Assembly: GCF_001684955.1 (NCBI RefSeq)
Contig: NZ_MAYF01000168.1
Coordinates: 1 to 39,028 of the forward strand
Direction of reading: 5' to 3'
From: Chryseobacterium contaminans
GTDB taxonomy: Bacteria > Bacteroidota > Bacteroidia > Flavobacteriales > Weeksellaceae
DNA length: 39,028 bases
The notes under the pieces are model-generated. The model searched no databases and had not been told where the DNA came from. It saw only the letters and a list, made by a program, of their open reading frames with translations. Shown here in pieces: positions 18,386 to 26,341 of this stretch (within the stretch, counting starts at the first letter, position 1; each line of letters opens with the position of its first letter). Both the position numbers and the translations under genes were made by a program.

Positions 18386-19159
18386 ATGACCATACTAGAT
18401 AAAATTATTGAAAGAAAAAAAGAGGAAGTTGCCCTTTCAAAAGCAACTGTTTCAATTGATGAGTTAAAAAGTTCTGAGTTTTTTGGAAGAAAGAGTTCTT
18501 CATTGAAAGAATCCGTCAGAACCCAAAACGGAATTATTGCTGAGTTTAAAAGACAATCTCCATCTAAAGGAATCATCAATAATAATGTTAAGCCCCTGGA
18601 TATTACTTCTGCTTATGAAAAGTTTGGAGCCAGCGGAGTTTCCATTCTTACAGATAAAGACTTCTTTGGTGGAAGCTTTGAAGATATTCTGAATGTAAGA
18701 AAACATATCAATATTCCTATTCTTCGTAAAGACTTTATGATTGATGAATACCAGTTTTATGAAGCGAAAAGCATGGGAGCCGATGTGATTTTACTGATTG
18801 CGGCATGTCTTTCACCGAATCAAGTTCAGGAGTTCACGCAACTTGCTCATGAACTGGATTTGGAAGTTTTATTAGAAATTCATACCAAAGAAGAACTGAA
18901 ACACTTTAATTCCAACATTGATTTGGTTGGAATTAACAACAGAAACCTGAAAGATTTTAAAGTGGATTTACAACATTCTGTTCAGTTAAAAGATCAGTTA
19001 CCTCAAGACACGTTATCCATTGCAGAAAGCGGGATTTACAGTCTTGAAGATTTTAAATATTTAAAGGAAAAAGGATTTGATGGATTCCTGATGGGAGAAT
19101 ATTTCATGAGGAATTCAGATCCGGCCAAAGCATTTGAAGAGTTTTCTTTATTAATTTGA
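18386..19159 (+). CDS. trpC: Indole-3-glycerol-phosphate synthase
   Basis: It closes the indole ring from CdRP in the fourth step. It is a 257-residue single TIM barrel, not fused to TrpF as it is in E. coli. Catalytic motifs are IIAEFKRQSPSKG, VSILTDKDFFGG, PILRKDFMIDEYQ, LLEIHTKEEL, VGINNRNLKDFKVD and SIAESGIYS. The N-terminal MTILDKIIERKKEEV helix is typical. It lies 38 bp after trpD. Confidence 0.97.
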   Translation: MTILDKIIERKKEEVALSKATVSIDELKSSEFFGRKSSSLKESVRTQNGIIAEFKRQSPSKGIINNNVKPLDITSAYEKFGASGVSILTDKDFFGGSFEDILNVRKHINIPILRKDFMIDEYQFYEAKSMGADVILLIAACLSPNQVQEFTQLAHELDLEVLLEIHTKEELKHFNSNIDLVGINNRNLKDFKVDLQHSVQLKDQLPQDTLSIAESGIYSLEDFKYLKEKGFDGFLMGEYFMRNSDPAKAFEEFSLLI

Positions 19160-19184
19160 AAATGTGTCAATTTGAAAATTTAAA
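19153..19184. repeat. 16-bp imperfect direct repeat between trpC and trpF
   Basis: AATTTGAAAATGTGTC (19153-19168) is followed directly by AATTTGAAAATTTAAA (19169-19184). The repeat covers the last codons of trpC and the start of the 76-bp gap. It looks like a simple intergenic repeat; no function is apparent. Confidence 0.6.
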
Positions 19185-19235
19185 AATGGATTTCAATCTG
19201 GAAAATCAAAAGTCCATAACTGTCAATTAACTGTA

Positions 19236-19946
19236 ATGAACAAACAACAAATAAATAATAACGTCTCTTCTGCACTTAAAGTCTGTGGCCTGACAAAGCT
19301 CGACCAGATAAAGGAATTAATTGAAGCCAATGTAGATTTCCTGGGGTTTATTTTTTATAAAAAATCCCCAAGATATGTTCTGAAACATTTGGGTTTGGAT
19401 GACATTGCACAGATTAATCATCAGGGAAAAGTTGGGGTTTTTGTCAATGAAAAGGTTGAGACCATTGTGGAAATAGCTAAGAAAGCAAAGCTAAACCTGA
19501 TTCAGCTACATGGCGATGAAGATGGTAATTTTATTATTGAACTCAAAGAACAGCTACATCCAGATGTTAAAATCATCAAAGTGATCAGAATCGGAAATGA
19601 TACAGCTGAAAACAAAGAGAAAATAGCAAAGATCTTCAATGATAATCCAACGACCTGCAACCTACAACCTATCAACTACTACCTGTTTGATACAGATAGC
19701 AAGGCATTTGGAGGAACAGGCCAGCAATTTGACTGGAATGTATTAAATGAATTTGAAATTCCACTCCCCTATTTTCTGAGCGGCGGTATTTCAGAAGAGA
19801 ACATCAAAAATATGGAAGGATTAAAACAGAAACCTTTTGCCCTAGATATTAATTCAAGATTTGAAATAGCCCCGGGAGATAAGGATGTCAGCAGGATTAA
19901 AAAATTTAAAACTATCATTCCAAAGAGTCCCAACGGGACGATTTAA
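19236..19946 (+). CDS. trpF: Phosphoribosylanthranilate isomerase with repeat-derived tail
   Basis: It isomerises PRA to CdRP in the third step. At 236 residues it is somewhat longer than the usual about 205-210. The catalytic Cys is C17 (ALKVCGLT) and the general acid is probably D152 (YLFDTDSKAFGGTGQ). GFIFYKKSPRYV and SGGISEENI bind the phosphate. Two parts look acquired: residues 138-147 (PTTCNLQPIN), encoded by a CAACCT-type repetitive stretch at 19647-19684, and the last seven residues KSPNGTI plus stop, which lie inside a REP element at 19922-19949. The enzyme core is intact, so it is probably functional. Confidence 0.93.
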   Translation: MNKQQINNNVSSALKVCGLTKLDQIKELIEANVDFLGFIFYKKSPRYVLKHLGLDDIAQINHQGKVGVFVNEKVETIVEIAKKAKLNLIQLHGDEDGNFIIELKEQLHPDVKIIKVIRIGNDTAENKEKIAKIFNDNPTTCNLQPINYYLFDTDSKAFGGTGQQFDWNVLNEFEIPLPYFLSGGISEENIKNMEGLKQKPFALDINSRFEIAPGDKDVSRIKKFKTIIPKSPNGTI

Positions 19947-19970
19947 CCCAGGATTGGAAAAATTCCAATC
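19922..19970 (+). repeat. Left REP-like end of the RAYT cassette
   Basis: The 28-bp stretch 19922-19949 holds the hairpin GTCCC-AAC-GGGAC (19927-19939) and the tail GATTTAACCC. It is the inverted copy of 20550-20577 downstream of the transposase gene, with 26 of 28 bases identical. A second hairpin, GATTGGAA-AAA-TTCCAATC (19952-19970), follows. The trpF stop codon lies in the element. Confidence 0.85.
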
Positions 19971-20045
19971 AATATCAACAACCAACATATCAATGAAAAA
20001 CCCATTCATGACAACATAAATACAAACCACCAAAAAAACACACAA

Positions 20046-20498
20046 ATGCCACAATCATTAGTCAAAAATTACATCCATATCGTATTCAGTACAAAATACC
20101 GGAATGATTTTATAGATGAAAATATAGAAAAAGAATTGTACGCCTATATCGCCACATTATGTAAAGATTTTGAAAGCTATGCATTACAGATCGGAGGAAC
20201 AGATAATCATATTCACATTCTTTGTAGATTGTCCAGGAAGATTGCATTGATGAAGTTGGTTCAGGAAATAAAAGCTCATTCTTCAAAATGGATCAAAACA
20301 AAAGGTAAGAAATATGAGAATTTCTTTTGGCAGGATGGTTATGGTGCGTTTTCAGTAGGTGAAAAAGACGTTCATATTGTGACAAAATATATTAAAAATC
20401 AACGCCAGCATCACCAAAAACAGGATTTTAAAAATGAACTTGTGGAGATATTGGAAAAACATAAAATGGATTATGATGAAAAATTTTTATGGGATTAA
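20046..20498 (+). mobile_element. IS200-like Y1 transposase (RAYT) gene
   Basis: This 150-residue single-domain HUH nuclease of the Transposase_17/Y1 type presumably cuts and joins single-stranded DNA at the flanking REP hairpins. The two metal-binding His are in NHIHILCRL (H55, H57). The catalytic Tyr is in TKYIKNQRQHH (Y115), followed by the NQ that is usual in the family. The protein is complete and uninterrupted. It is flanked on both sides by inverted REP-like elements and has no tnpB partner, which fits a REP-associated tyrosine transposase more than a full IS605. It sits between trpF and trpB in the operon orientation, so it is likely cotranscribed with trp genes. Confidence 0.9.
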
Positions 20499-20525
20499 CG
20501 ATTTAATTAAATAATAAACCGATAT

Positions 20526-20577
20526 AGCTAAGGATTGCATCCTTGGCTAGGGTTAAATCGTCCCTTCGGGACTCTTT
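20526..20577 (-). repeat. Right REP-like end of the RAYT cassette
   Basis: The hairpin AGCTAAGGAT-TGC-ATCCTTGGCT (20526-20548, one G-T pair) is followed by 20550-20577, the reverse complement of the left element with 26 of 28 identities, including GTCCC-TTC-GGGAC (20560-20572). Order and orientation mirror the left end: outer GGGAC hairpin, GATTTAACCC tail, inner hairpin. Confidence 0.85.
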
Positions 20578-20606
20578 TGCTAACTTTGATTATTATTAAA
20601 AAACTC

Positions 20607-21152
20607 ATGAAATACCAGATTAAACAAACCAACGAATTAACAGAGAAAGAGATTGAACATATTCTCCAGCTTTGGGATATTTCTGCGTGGAATACAATGA
20701 AATCAGCCTATTTCCGTACATTTTTTAAAGATTCAGAATTTCATTTCCTGTTGGATTCCCATTCTGAGATTCTTGCGGTTTTCCGGCTTAATTTTGATTT
20801 TGTATTGGAGATTTCAGGAACACAATATGCATTTGCAGAAGCTGTAGGATTGGTAGCAGCTCATAAGAAAAAAGGATATGGAGCAATGTTGGTACAGAAA
20901 TTCAAGGAAAATGTTGCCCAGCGAAATTTGGAAACCATTGGTTTCTGCCATGCTGATCTTCGTCCGTTTTATGAAAAATGCACTATTGAAATCTTATATG
21001 ACAAAGCAAAAGCTATTAAGGAACATGCCGGTTCCGAATGGATCAATTCAGAAGATGATGATATTTTAATTTTTAATATCTCTCAGAAAATAAAAGAACA
21101 GCTCAATACACTGAGTGCCCAAAACAACGCTTATTTAATTACTAAAGAATAA
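20607..21152 (+). CDS. GNAT family N-acetyltransferase
   Basis: This 181-residue acetyl-CoA-dependent acyltransferase begins at the ATG at 20607 ([15 protein letters not shown]); the longer frame runs back into the REP element from a TTG and is rejected. [23 protein letters not shown] holds the acetyl-CoA pyrophosphate-binding motif A, and [14 protein letters not shown] is the motif B region with the usual Tyr. It ends 4 bp before trpB, so it is part of the operon. Substrate unknown; nothing ties it to Trp synthesis except position, and it may have come with the cassette or been there before. Confidence 0.85.
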   Translation: MKYQIKQTNELTEKEIEHILQLWDISAWNTMKSAYFRTFFKDSEFHFLLDSHSEILAVFRLNFDFVLEISGTQYAFAEAVGLVAAHKKKGYGAMLVQKFKENVAQRNLETIGFCHADLRPFYEKCTIEILYDKAKAIKEHAGSEWINSEDDDILIFNISQKIKEQLNTLSAQNNAYLITKE

Positions 21153-21156
21153 AGAA

Positions 21157-22335
21157 ATGAATTATAAAAACCCTGATGAACACGGATATTATGGAGAATT
21201 TGGAGGAGCTTTTATCCCCGAAATGCTTTATCCGAATGTAGAAGAATTACAAAAAAATTATCTTGAGATCATTGAGTCCGAGGACTTTCAGAATGAATAT
21301 CAGGATTTGCTTACCAACTATGTGGGTAGAGCCACTCCACTGTATTTTGCTAAAAATTTAAGTAAAAAATACAATACTCAGATCTATCTAAAACGTGAAG
21401 ATCTTAACCATACCGGAGCTCATAAGATTAATAACGCTTTAGGGCAGGTTCTTCTGGCAAAACGTCTTGGAAAAACAAGGATTATTGCAGAAACAGGAGC
21501 CGGACAACATGGTGTGGCAACTGCAACAGCGTGTGCATTGCTTGGTCTTGAATGTATTGTGTATATGGGAGAAATTGACATTCAAAGACAGGCTCCCAAT
21601 GTTGCCAGAATGAAAATGCTGGGTGCAGAAGTTATAGCAGCTACTTCAGGGTCAAAAACACTGAAAGATGCGGTAAATGAAGCGTTAAGAGATTGGATCA
21701 ACAATCCTGTGACCACTCATTATGTTATCGGAAGCGTGGTTGGACCTCACCCTTTCCCGGATCTTGTGGCAAGATTTCAAAGTATTATTTCAAAAGAGAT
21801 TAAAGAACAGCTTCATGAGAAAATCGGAAGAGAAAATCCTGATTATGTGATTGCCTGTGTAGGCGGTGGAAGTAATGCAGCCGGAACATTCTATCATTTT
21901 GTAGACGAAAAAGAAGTAAAAATCATTGCTGCGGAAGCCGGAGGACTTGGTGTTGATTCAGGAAAGTCTGCTGCTACTACATTCTTAGGAACTCTTGGAG
22001 TACTTCATGGCAGCAAAAGCCTTGTAATGCAAACGGAAGACGGTCAGGTTATTGAGCCTCACTCCATCTCTGCGGGACTTGATTACCCGGGAATCGGACC
22101 TTTTCATGCCAACTTATTTCAGGAAAAAAGAGCTGAGTTTTTCAGTATTAATGATGATGAGGCCTTAAAATGTGCTTTTGAACTAACCAAGCTTGAAGGA
22201 ATTATCCCTGCTTTGGAAAGTTCTCATGCTCTGGCTGTTTTAGACAAGAAGACTTTCAATGAAAATGATATCGTTGTTATTTGTTTAAGTGGTCGTGGAG
22301 ACAAGGATATGGAAACCTATCTTAAAAATTTATAA
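21157..22335 (+). CDS. trpB: Tryptophan synthase beta chain
   Basis: This PLP enzyme condenses indole with serine. At 392 residues it is of normal length for TrpB1. Lys90 in [10 protein letters not shown] binds [26 protein letters not shown] (phosphate loop) and LSGRGDKDM are canonical. The start lies 4 bp after the GNAT stop, and the AAAGAAATGA context is shared with trpA. It forms the alpha2-beta2 complex with TrpA. Confidence 0.97.
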   Translation: MNYKNPDEHGYYGEFGGAFIPEMLYPNVEELQKNYLEIIESEDFQNEYQDLLTNYVGRATPLYFAKNLSKKYNTQIYLKREDLNHTGAHKINNALGQVLLAKRLGKTRIIAETGAGQHGVATATACALLGLECIVYMGEIDIQRQAPNVARMKMLGAEVIAATSGSKTLKDAVNEALRDWINNPVTTHYVIGSVVGPHPFPDLVARFQSIISKEIKEQLHEKIGRENPDYVIACVGGGSNAAGTFYHFVDEKEVKIIAAEAGGLGVDSGKSAATTFLGTLGVLHGSKSLVMQTEDGQVIEPHSISAGLDYPGIGPFHANLFQEKRAEFFSINDDEALKCAFELTKLEGIIPALESSHALAVLDKKTFNENDIVVICLSGRGDKDMETYLKNL

Positions 22336-22391
22336 ACGAAATAAATTATTATTCTATTGGTACAACATTGTACACTATATATTATAAAGAA

Positions 22392-23126
22392 ATGAAGAAA
22401 CTAAACATATACTTCACCGCCGGAATTCCGGAACTGGAAAATACTGCAGACATTATAAAATTGATCCAGGACTCGGGAGCAGATATGATTGAAATCGGAA
22501 TGCCCTATTCTGATCCTGTAGCAGACGGACCAGTAATTCAAAAAGCCCACGAACTGGCTCTTCAGAACGGAATGACTATCGAAAAGCTTTTTTCTCAGTT
22601 AAAAACCATAAAAGATGAAATAAAAGTTCCTGTTATTTTAATGGGATACATCAATCCTGTATTGAGTTTTGGTTTTGAAAAATTCTGTAAGGAATGTTCG
22701 GAAAGTGGAGTTTCAGGGCTTATTCTTCCTGACCTTCCTCCTATCGAATTTGAGAAAAACTATCAGCATATTCTGAAAAAGTACAACCTTAATTTTACTT
22801 TTCTGGTCACTCCGGAAACTTCAGATGAAAGAATACAGTATCTGGATTCTTTAAGTTCCGGATTTCTGTATGCCGTAAGCTCTTCTTCTACTACCGGAAA
22901 AGAAAATACTGTTGTAAAGAATGAAAACTATCTGACCCGTTTGGCTGATCTTCCTCTTAAAAACCCTGTAATGATCGGTTTTGGAATCAAATCAAAAGAA
23001 GACTTTGAAAATGTAACGGAAAAAGCAGATGGCGGAATCATCGGAACAGCCTTTGTCAATATTCTGCTTCAGGATAAAGATTGGAAGAAAAATGCCATAG
23101 ATTTTATCCATTCCATAAAAGCTTAA
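22392..23126 (+). CDS. trpA: Tryptophan synthase alpha chain
   Basis: It cleaves indole-3-glycerol phosphate to indole and G3P and channels indole to TrpB. The ATG at 22392 (MKKLNIYFTAGIPELENT) is preferred; the eight codons before it need a TTG start. Catalytic Glu34 (MIEIGMPYSDP) and Asp45 (VADGP) are spaced 11 residues apart, as in the E. coli enzyme. At 244 residues it is slightly shorter than the E. coli protein. It is the last gene of the operon. Confidence 0.97.
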   Translation: MKKLNIYFTAGIPELENTADIIKLIQDSGADMIEIGMPYSDPVADGPVIQKAHELALQNGMTIEKLFSQLKTIKDEIKVPVILMGYINPVLSFGFEKFCKECSESGVSGLILPDLPPIEFEKNYQHILKKYNLNFTFLVTPETSDERIQYLDSLSSGFLYAVSSSSTTGKENTVVKNENYLTRLADLPLKNPVMIGFGIKSKEDFENVTEKADGGIIGTAFVNILLQDKDWKKNAIDFIHSIKA

Positions 23127-23133
23127 AATTCAC

Positions 23134-23141
23134 TAAATTTG
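23134..23141 (+). promoter_or_regulatory. Possible -7 promoter element (TAAATTTG) of lipB
   Basis: It matches TAnnTTTG and lies 16 bp before the lipB ATG, in the trpA-lipB gap. No convincing -33 element is visible. If it is real, the lipB transcript would have a very short leader and be independent of trp attenuation. Confidence 0.4.
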
Positions 23142-23157
23142 TATATCAAAAATTGAA

Positions 23158-23886
23158 ATGAATACAAATCAAAATAAAGCAGTAGAATTTGAAGATTTAG
23201 GAATTAAAGAATATCAGCCCGCATGGGATTATCAGGAAAAACTGATGAAAGATATTATTGACACTAAAATCAAGAACCGCGATCTGCCCGCAGAACAGCA
23301 TATCACTACCCCAAACCACCTTCTTTTTGTAGAACATCCTCATGTATATACATTAGGAAAAAGCGGACACGAAGAAAATATGCTGGCCGGAATGGATAAA
23401 CTGAAGGAATTGGAAGCCACTTATGTAAAAACCAATCGTGGCGGAGATATTACGTATCATGGCTATGGTCAGATTGTGGGTTACCCTGTTCTGGATCTTG
23501 AAAATTTCTTTACAGATATTCATTTATACATGAGAAATCTTGAAGAAGTGATCATCAGAACCATAGGTGAATATGGGCTTAAAGGAGAACGTTCCCAGGG
23601 AGAAACCGGTGTCTGGCTGGACGTTGGAAAACCTTATGCCAGAAAGATCTGTGCTATGGGAGTAAAAGCTTCCCGATGGGTAACTTTACATGGTTTTGCA
23701 TTGAATGTAAATACAGATATGCGTTACTTTGAATATATTATTCCATGCGGAATTAAAGATAAACAGGTTACTTCTTTAAAAAGAGAGCTTGAAAGAGAGC
23801 TCACTCCAGAAGAAATGGAAGATATAAAAGCAAAGATCAGAAAACATTTCGCTGATGTATTTCAGGCCGAATTGATTTATAAATAA
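23158..23886 (+). CDS. lipB: Octanoyl-[acyl carrier protein]:protein octanoyltransferase
   Basis: It transfers octanoate from ACP to lipoyl domains, the first step of de novo lipoylation. The protein has 242 residues. Motifs are RGGDITYHGYGQIVGYPVLDL, GETGVWLD, and the catalytic pair: Lys in KICAMGVKASRWVTLHG and Cys in YIIPCGIKDKQVTSL. It is 31 bp after trpA on the same strand, so it may be read from the trp promoter as well as from its own. It ends at a strong terminator. Confidence 0.96.
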   Translation: MNTNQNKAVEFEDLGIKEYQPAWDYQEKLMKDIIDTKIKNRDLPAEQHITTPNHLLFVEHPHVYTLGKSGHEENMLAGMDKLKELEATYVKTNRGGDITYHGYGQIVGYPVLDLENFFTDIHLYMRNLEEVIIRTIGEYGLKGERSQGETGVWLDVGKPYARKICAMGVKASRWVTLHGFALNVNTDMRYFEYIIPCGIKDKQVTSLKRELERELTPEEMEDIKAKIRKHFADVFQAELIYK

Positions 23887-23904
23887 AATTAAATTTCAAA
23901 TATT

Positions 23905-23939
23905 AAAATCCCTATGTAGTCGATGCATAGGGATTTTTT
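23905..23939 (+). terminator. Intrinsic terminator after lipB
   Basis: AAAATCCCTATG (23905-23916) and CATAGGGATTTT (23926-23937) form a perfect 12-bp stem with a 9-nt loop, followed by T. It closes the trp-lipB transcript. Confidence 0.92.
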
Positions 23940-23987
23940 AATGAACATTTTTCAGATATCGGTTATTTTTTTTAAAAATTACTTGTA

Positions 23988-23995
23988 TATATTTG
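23988..23995 (+). promoter_or_regulatory. Possible -7 promoter element (TATATTTG) of protein-glutaminase
   Basis: It fits TAnnTTTG and lies about 85 bp before the glutaminase start. The -33 TTG at the usual spacing is missing. Confidence 0.45.
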
Positions 23996-24079
23996 AATTT
24001 TTCATAATTTTATTATCACTAAATAGTGAATAAACAAAATACTATTTAGAAAATCATTAACCACCAAAATATGAGAACT

Positions 24080-25039
24080 ATGAAAAAAATTTTGCTATCC
24101 TTGATGGTATTTGTATCCGTACTGTCCATCAACTCCTGTTCAGATTCCAATGCGAATCAGGAAACTGTAAATTCGCAATCTAAAGAAGTTGCTATGAAAG
24201 AGTTCGGAAGAACTGTTCCGGTAGGAATCAATAAAGAAGGAACAAGCTATAAGGTTTCTTTTATTCTTTCTGCTCAGCCTTATGAAATTAAAGACAGTAA
24301 GGAAAACGAAGCTTACATTTCTATGATTAGCGAAGCAGTAAAAAATGAATCTCCGGTTCATATTTTCCTTAAAGCCAATTCCAATGAAATTGCTAAAGTA
24401 GAAAGCCCTACTCTGGAAGATATCCGCTTCTTCAAATCTGCTTTAACAAAAGAAGAAAGAACAGGAAATGAAGTAAGCAGAAAATTAGCAAGTGTTATCC
24501 CTGATCTGGCTACTTTAAACAGCTTATTTGCTCAAATTAAAAATCAGTCTTGCGGAACTTCTACCGCTTCTTCTCCTTGTATCACATTCAGATATCCTGT
24601 AGACGGCTGTTATGCAAGAGCTCACAAAATGAGACAGATCTTAAACAATGCCGGATATGAGTGTGAAAAACAGTTCGTATATGGTAATTTAAGAGCTTCT
24701 ACCGGAACCTGCTGTGTATCATGGGTATATCACGTTGCTGTACTGGTAAGCTTTAAAAATGCTTCCGGAGTGGTTGAAAAAAGAATTATTGATCCTTCTC
24801 TCAATGCAACAGGCCCTATCACGGATACTGCATGGAGAGCTGCATGTACTAATTCTACTTGTGGTTCTACTTCTGTTTCTTCTTATGCTAATACGGCAGG
24901 AAATGTTTATTACAGAAGTCCATCAGGATCTTTATTATATGATAACAATCTGGTAAATACCAATTGTACATTAACAGCATTCTCAGCTCTTTCAGGCTGT
25001 TCTGCTCCGGTACCTAGTACTGCACATTGTGGATTCTAA
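24080..25039 (+). CDS. Protein-glutaminase precursor
   Basis: It deamidates glutamine side chains in proteins to glutamate. I recognise it from the Chryseobacterium proteolyticum enzyme. The 319-residue precursor has an export signal (MKKILLSLMVFVSVLSINSC, possibly a lipobox), a propeptide of about 115 residues and the mature enzyme, which by homology begins at LASVIPDLATL (residue 136). The triad is C177 (DGCYARAH), H218 (VYHVAVL) and D238 (IIDPSL), which are 42, 83 and 103 of the mature form. Many Cys suggest disulfides. The propeptide (YKVSFILSAQPYEI...SPVHIFLK) is known to cover the active site until cleaved. An ATG at 24071 would add MRT. A propeptide-like lipoprotein gene follows. Confidence 0.95.
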   Translation: MKKILLSLMVFVSVLSINSCSDSNANQETVNSQSKEVAMKEFGRTVPVGINKEGTSYKVSFILSAQPYEIKDSKENEAYISMISEAVKNESPVHIFLKANSNEIAKVESPTLEDIRFFKSALTKEERTGNEVSRKLASVIPDLATLNSLFAQIKNQSCGTSTASSPCITFRYPVDGCYARAHKMRQILNNAGYECEKQFVYGNLRASTGTCCVSWVYHVAVLVSFKNASGVVEKRIIDPSLNATGPITDTAWRAACTNSTCGSTSVSSYANTAGNVYYRSPSGSLLYDNNLVNTNCTLTAFSALSGCSAPVPSTAHCGF

Positions 25040-25053
25040 ATAACTTTTTATAG

Positions 25054-25090
25054 AGCTCCTGCATTGGTGTATATATTGCAGGAGCTTTTT
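25054..25090 (+). terminator. Intrinsic terminator between glutaminase and the propeptide-like gene
   Basis: AGCTCCTGCA (25054-25063) and TGCAGGAGCT (25077-25086) form a perfect 10-bp stem with a 13-nt loop, followed by five T. It ends 18 bp before the next ATG. Read-through would be needed to express the next gene from the glutaminase promoter. Confidence 0.88.
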
Positions 25091-25108
25091 AATCAACAAT
25101 TTATTATT

Positions 25109-25420
25109 ATGAAAGCCTGGACTTATTTATTATTAGCATTTGCCATGATTACATCCTGTTCTTCCAACTCAGAATCCCAGAAATTAACCTGGTATAATAA
25201 TTCAAGCATCACCAACATCCTTGAAGATCCGGATAAACCTGAAGAAGTTGTACGGGTAGCCATAGGAATAAGTGCACAGGTTTTTTATCTGTCAAAAAAA
25301 TCTTCTGACTATAAAAAGCTGATGGAAAAGGTTAATCTAAGCTTTAAAAAAGGAACTCCCTACAATATTGGGGTTGAAAATAAAACCAACATCATCAAAC
25401 AGATCAATGAGGTAAAATAA
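25109..25420 (+). CDS. Small lipoprotein resembling the protein-glutaminase propeptide
   Basis: The ATG at 25109 gives MKAWTYLLLAFAMITSC, a lipoprotein signal (Cys17); the longer frame begins inside the terminator and is rejected. It has 103 residues. From about residue 48 it lines up with the glutaminase propeptide with a single one-residue gap: VRVAIGISAQVFYL against YKVSFILSAQPYEI, then a helix with Y and LM/MI, then TPYNIGVENKTNIIKQI against SPVHIFLKANSNEIAKV. Propeptides of this enzyme fold over the catalytic cleft, so a free, membrane-anchored copy could inhibit, chaperone or protect against the enzyme. That role is inference. It ends 10 bp before the convergent SDR gene. Confidence 0.75.
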   Translation: MKAWTYLLLAFAMITSCSSNSESQKLTWYNNSSITNILEDPDKPEEVVRVAIGISAQVFYLSKKSSDYKKLMEKVNLSFKKGTPYNIGVENKTNIIKQINEVK

Positions 25421-25430
25421 TACCCACCAA

Positions 25431-26183
25431 TTATCTGATTACAGAAATTCCGGCATCCACCTTAATTTCTGCACCATGAATATAGGATGCTTCTTCTGAT
25501 GCAAGGAACAGAACTACACTGGCAATTTCTTCCGGATCACCCTGTCTTTTAAAAGGTATTGTAGGGATAATATCTTCCACCGCAGCTTCAATCTGCTCTG
25601 GCGCCAAACCTGTATTATTAAAAATATTGGTTTTGATGTGTCCCGGACTTACCCCATTCACACGGATTCCTCGTTCAGTAAACTCTACTGCAAAGGTTTT
25701 AATGAAGGACTGTACTGCTGATTTCGCCGCAGAATACACAGAAAAGCTATTCATGGCAATCTCTGTAGCAACTGAAGTATTAAATATCACAGAGCTTCCT
25801 GCTTTCATCAATGGCAACAATTGCTGAACTGTGAAAAAAGGTCCTTTCACTAAAACATTAAACAGCTCATCAAAATGATTTTCATCTACACTTTCAACAG
25901 GAGCAAATTTCCCATAGCCTGCATTGGCGAAAACAACGTCTATTTGTTCAGTATATTTTCTAACTTCCTGCTGTAGGTTTAGTAAATCATTCATACTTCC
26001 TGCATCGGATATAATTCCAAAAGCATTTCCTCCTAACTTTTCCAAAGCCTTATTCACCGTTTCTTCACTTCGACCTGTGATGATAACTCTGCCTCCCTCT
26101 TCCAGGAACTTTTGAGCTGTAGCAAGCCCCATCCCATTGGTTCCACCAGTAATAATTGCTGTTTTGTTTTTAAATCTCTGCAT
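25431..26183 (-). CDS. SDR family oxidoreductase
   Basis: This 250-residue classical short-chain dehydrogenase/reductase begins MQRFKNKTAIITGG from the ATG at 26183. TGGTNGMG is the glycine-rich NAD(P)-binding motif, NAGYG follows, and the catalytic S-Y-K are in FNTSVATEIAMNSFSVYSAAKSAVQSF. RVNGVSPGHIKTNIF and IHGAEIKVDAGI complete the fold. Substrate unknown. It is divergent from the nitroreductase-ohrR-ohr genes, and a TAATTTTG element on the minus strand (26322-26315) overlaps the dyad there, so it may be under the same regulator. Confidence 0.92.
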   Translation of the reverse strand: MQRFKNKTAIITGGTNGMGLATAQKFLEEGGRVIITGRSEETVNKALEKLGGNAFGIISDAGSMNDLLNLQQEVRKYTEQIDVVFANAGYGKFAPVESVDENHFDELFNVLVKGPFFTVQQLLPLMKAGSSVIFNTSVATEIAMNSFSVYSAAKSAVQSFIKTFAVEFTERGIRVNGVSPGHIKTNIFNNTGLAPEQIEAAVEDIIPTIPFKRQGDPEEIASVVLFLASEEASYIHGAEIKVDAGISVIR

Positions 26184-26317
26184 TGTTTTTAGTTTTAAAA
26201 TTCTATGCAAAGATTGGAATCCTCATGGCGAAAAAAAATCCGAATCATGCTGAAAACAGATTATCCATTCACTCATCTTTTATAAAATAAATAATAGTCA
26301 TCAATAAAATCTTTCAA

Positions 26318-26341
26318 AATTAAATTGTACACAATTTAATT
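26318..26341. promoter_or_regulatory. Probable OhrR operator (24-bp dyad)
   Basis: AATTAAATTGT (26318-26328) and ACAATTTAATT (26331-26341) are perfect inverted arms around AC. The core AATTGT..ACAATT resembles the AT-rich boxes bound by OhrR/MarR proteins. It covers the -33 region of the nitroreductase promoter and overlaps a possible -7 element for the divergent SDR gene. The likely binder is the OhrR-like protein encoded two genes downstream. Confidence 0.75.

Noticed and set aside
20535..20606. Longer N-terminus for the GNAT gene
   Set aside because: It starts with TTG and translates the REP element; the ATG at 20607 begins the conserved domain.
22368..22391. Longer N-terminus for TrpA
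   Set aside because: It needs a TTG start; MKKLNIYFTAG is the natural start.
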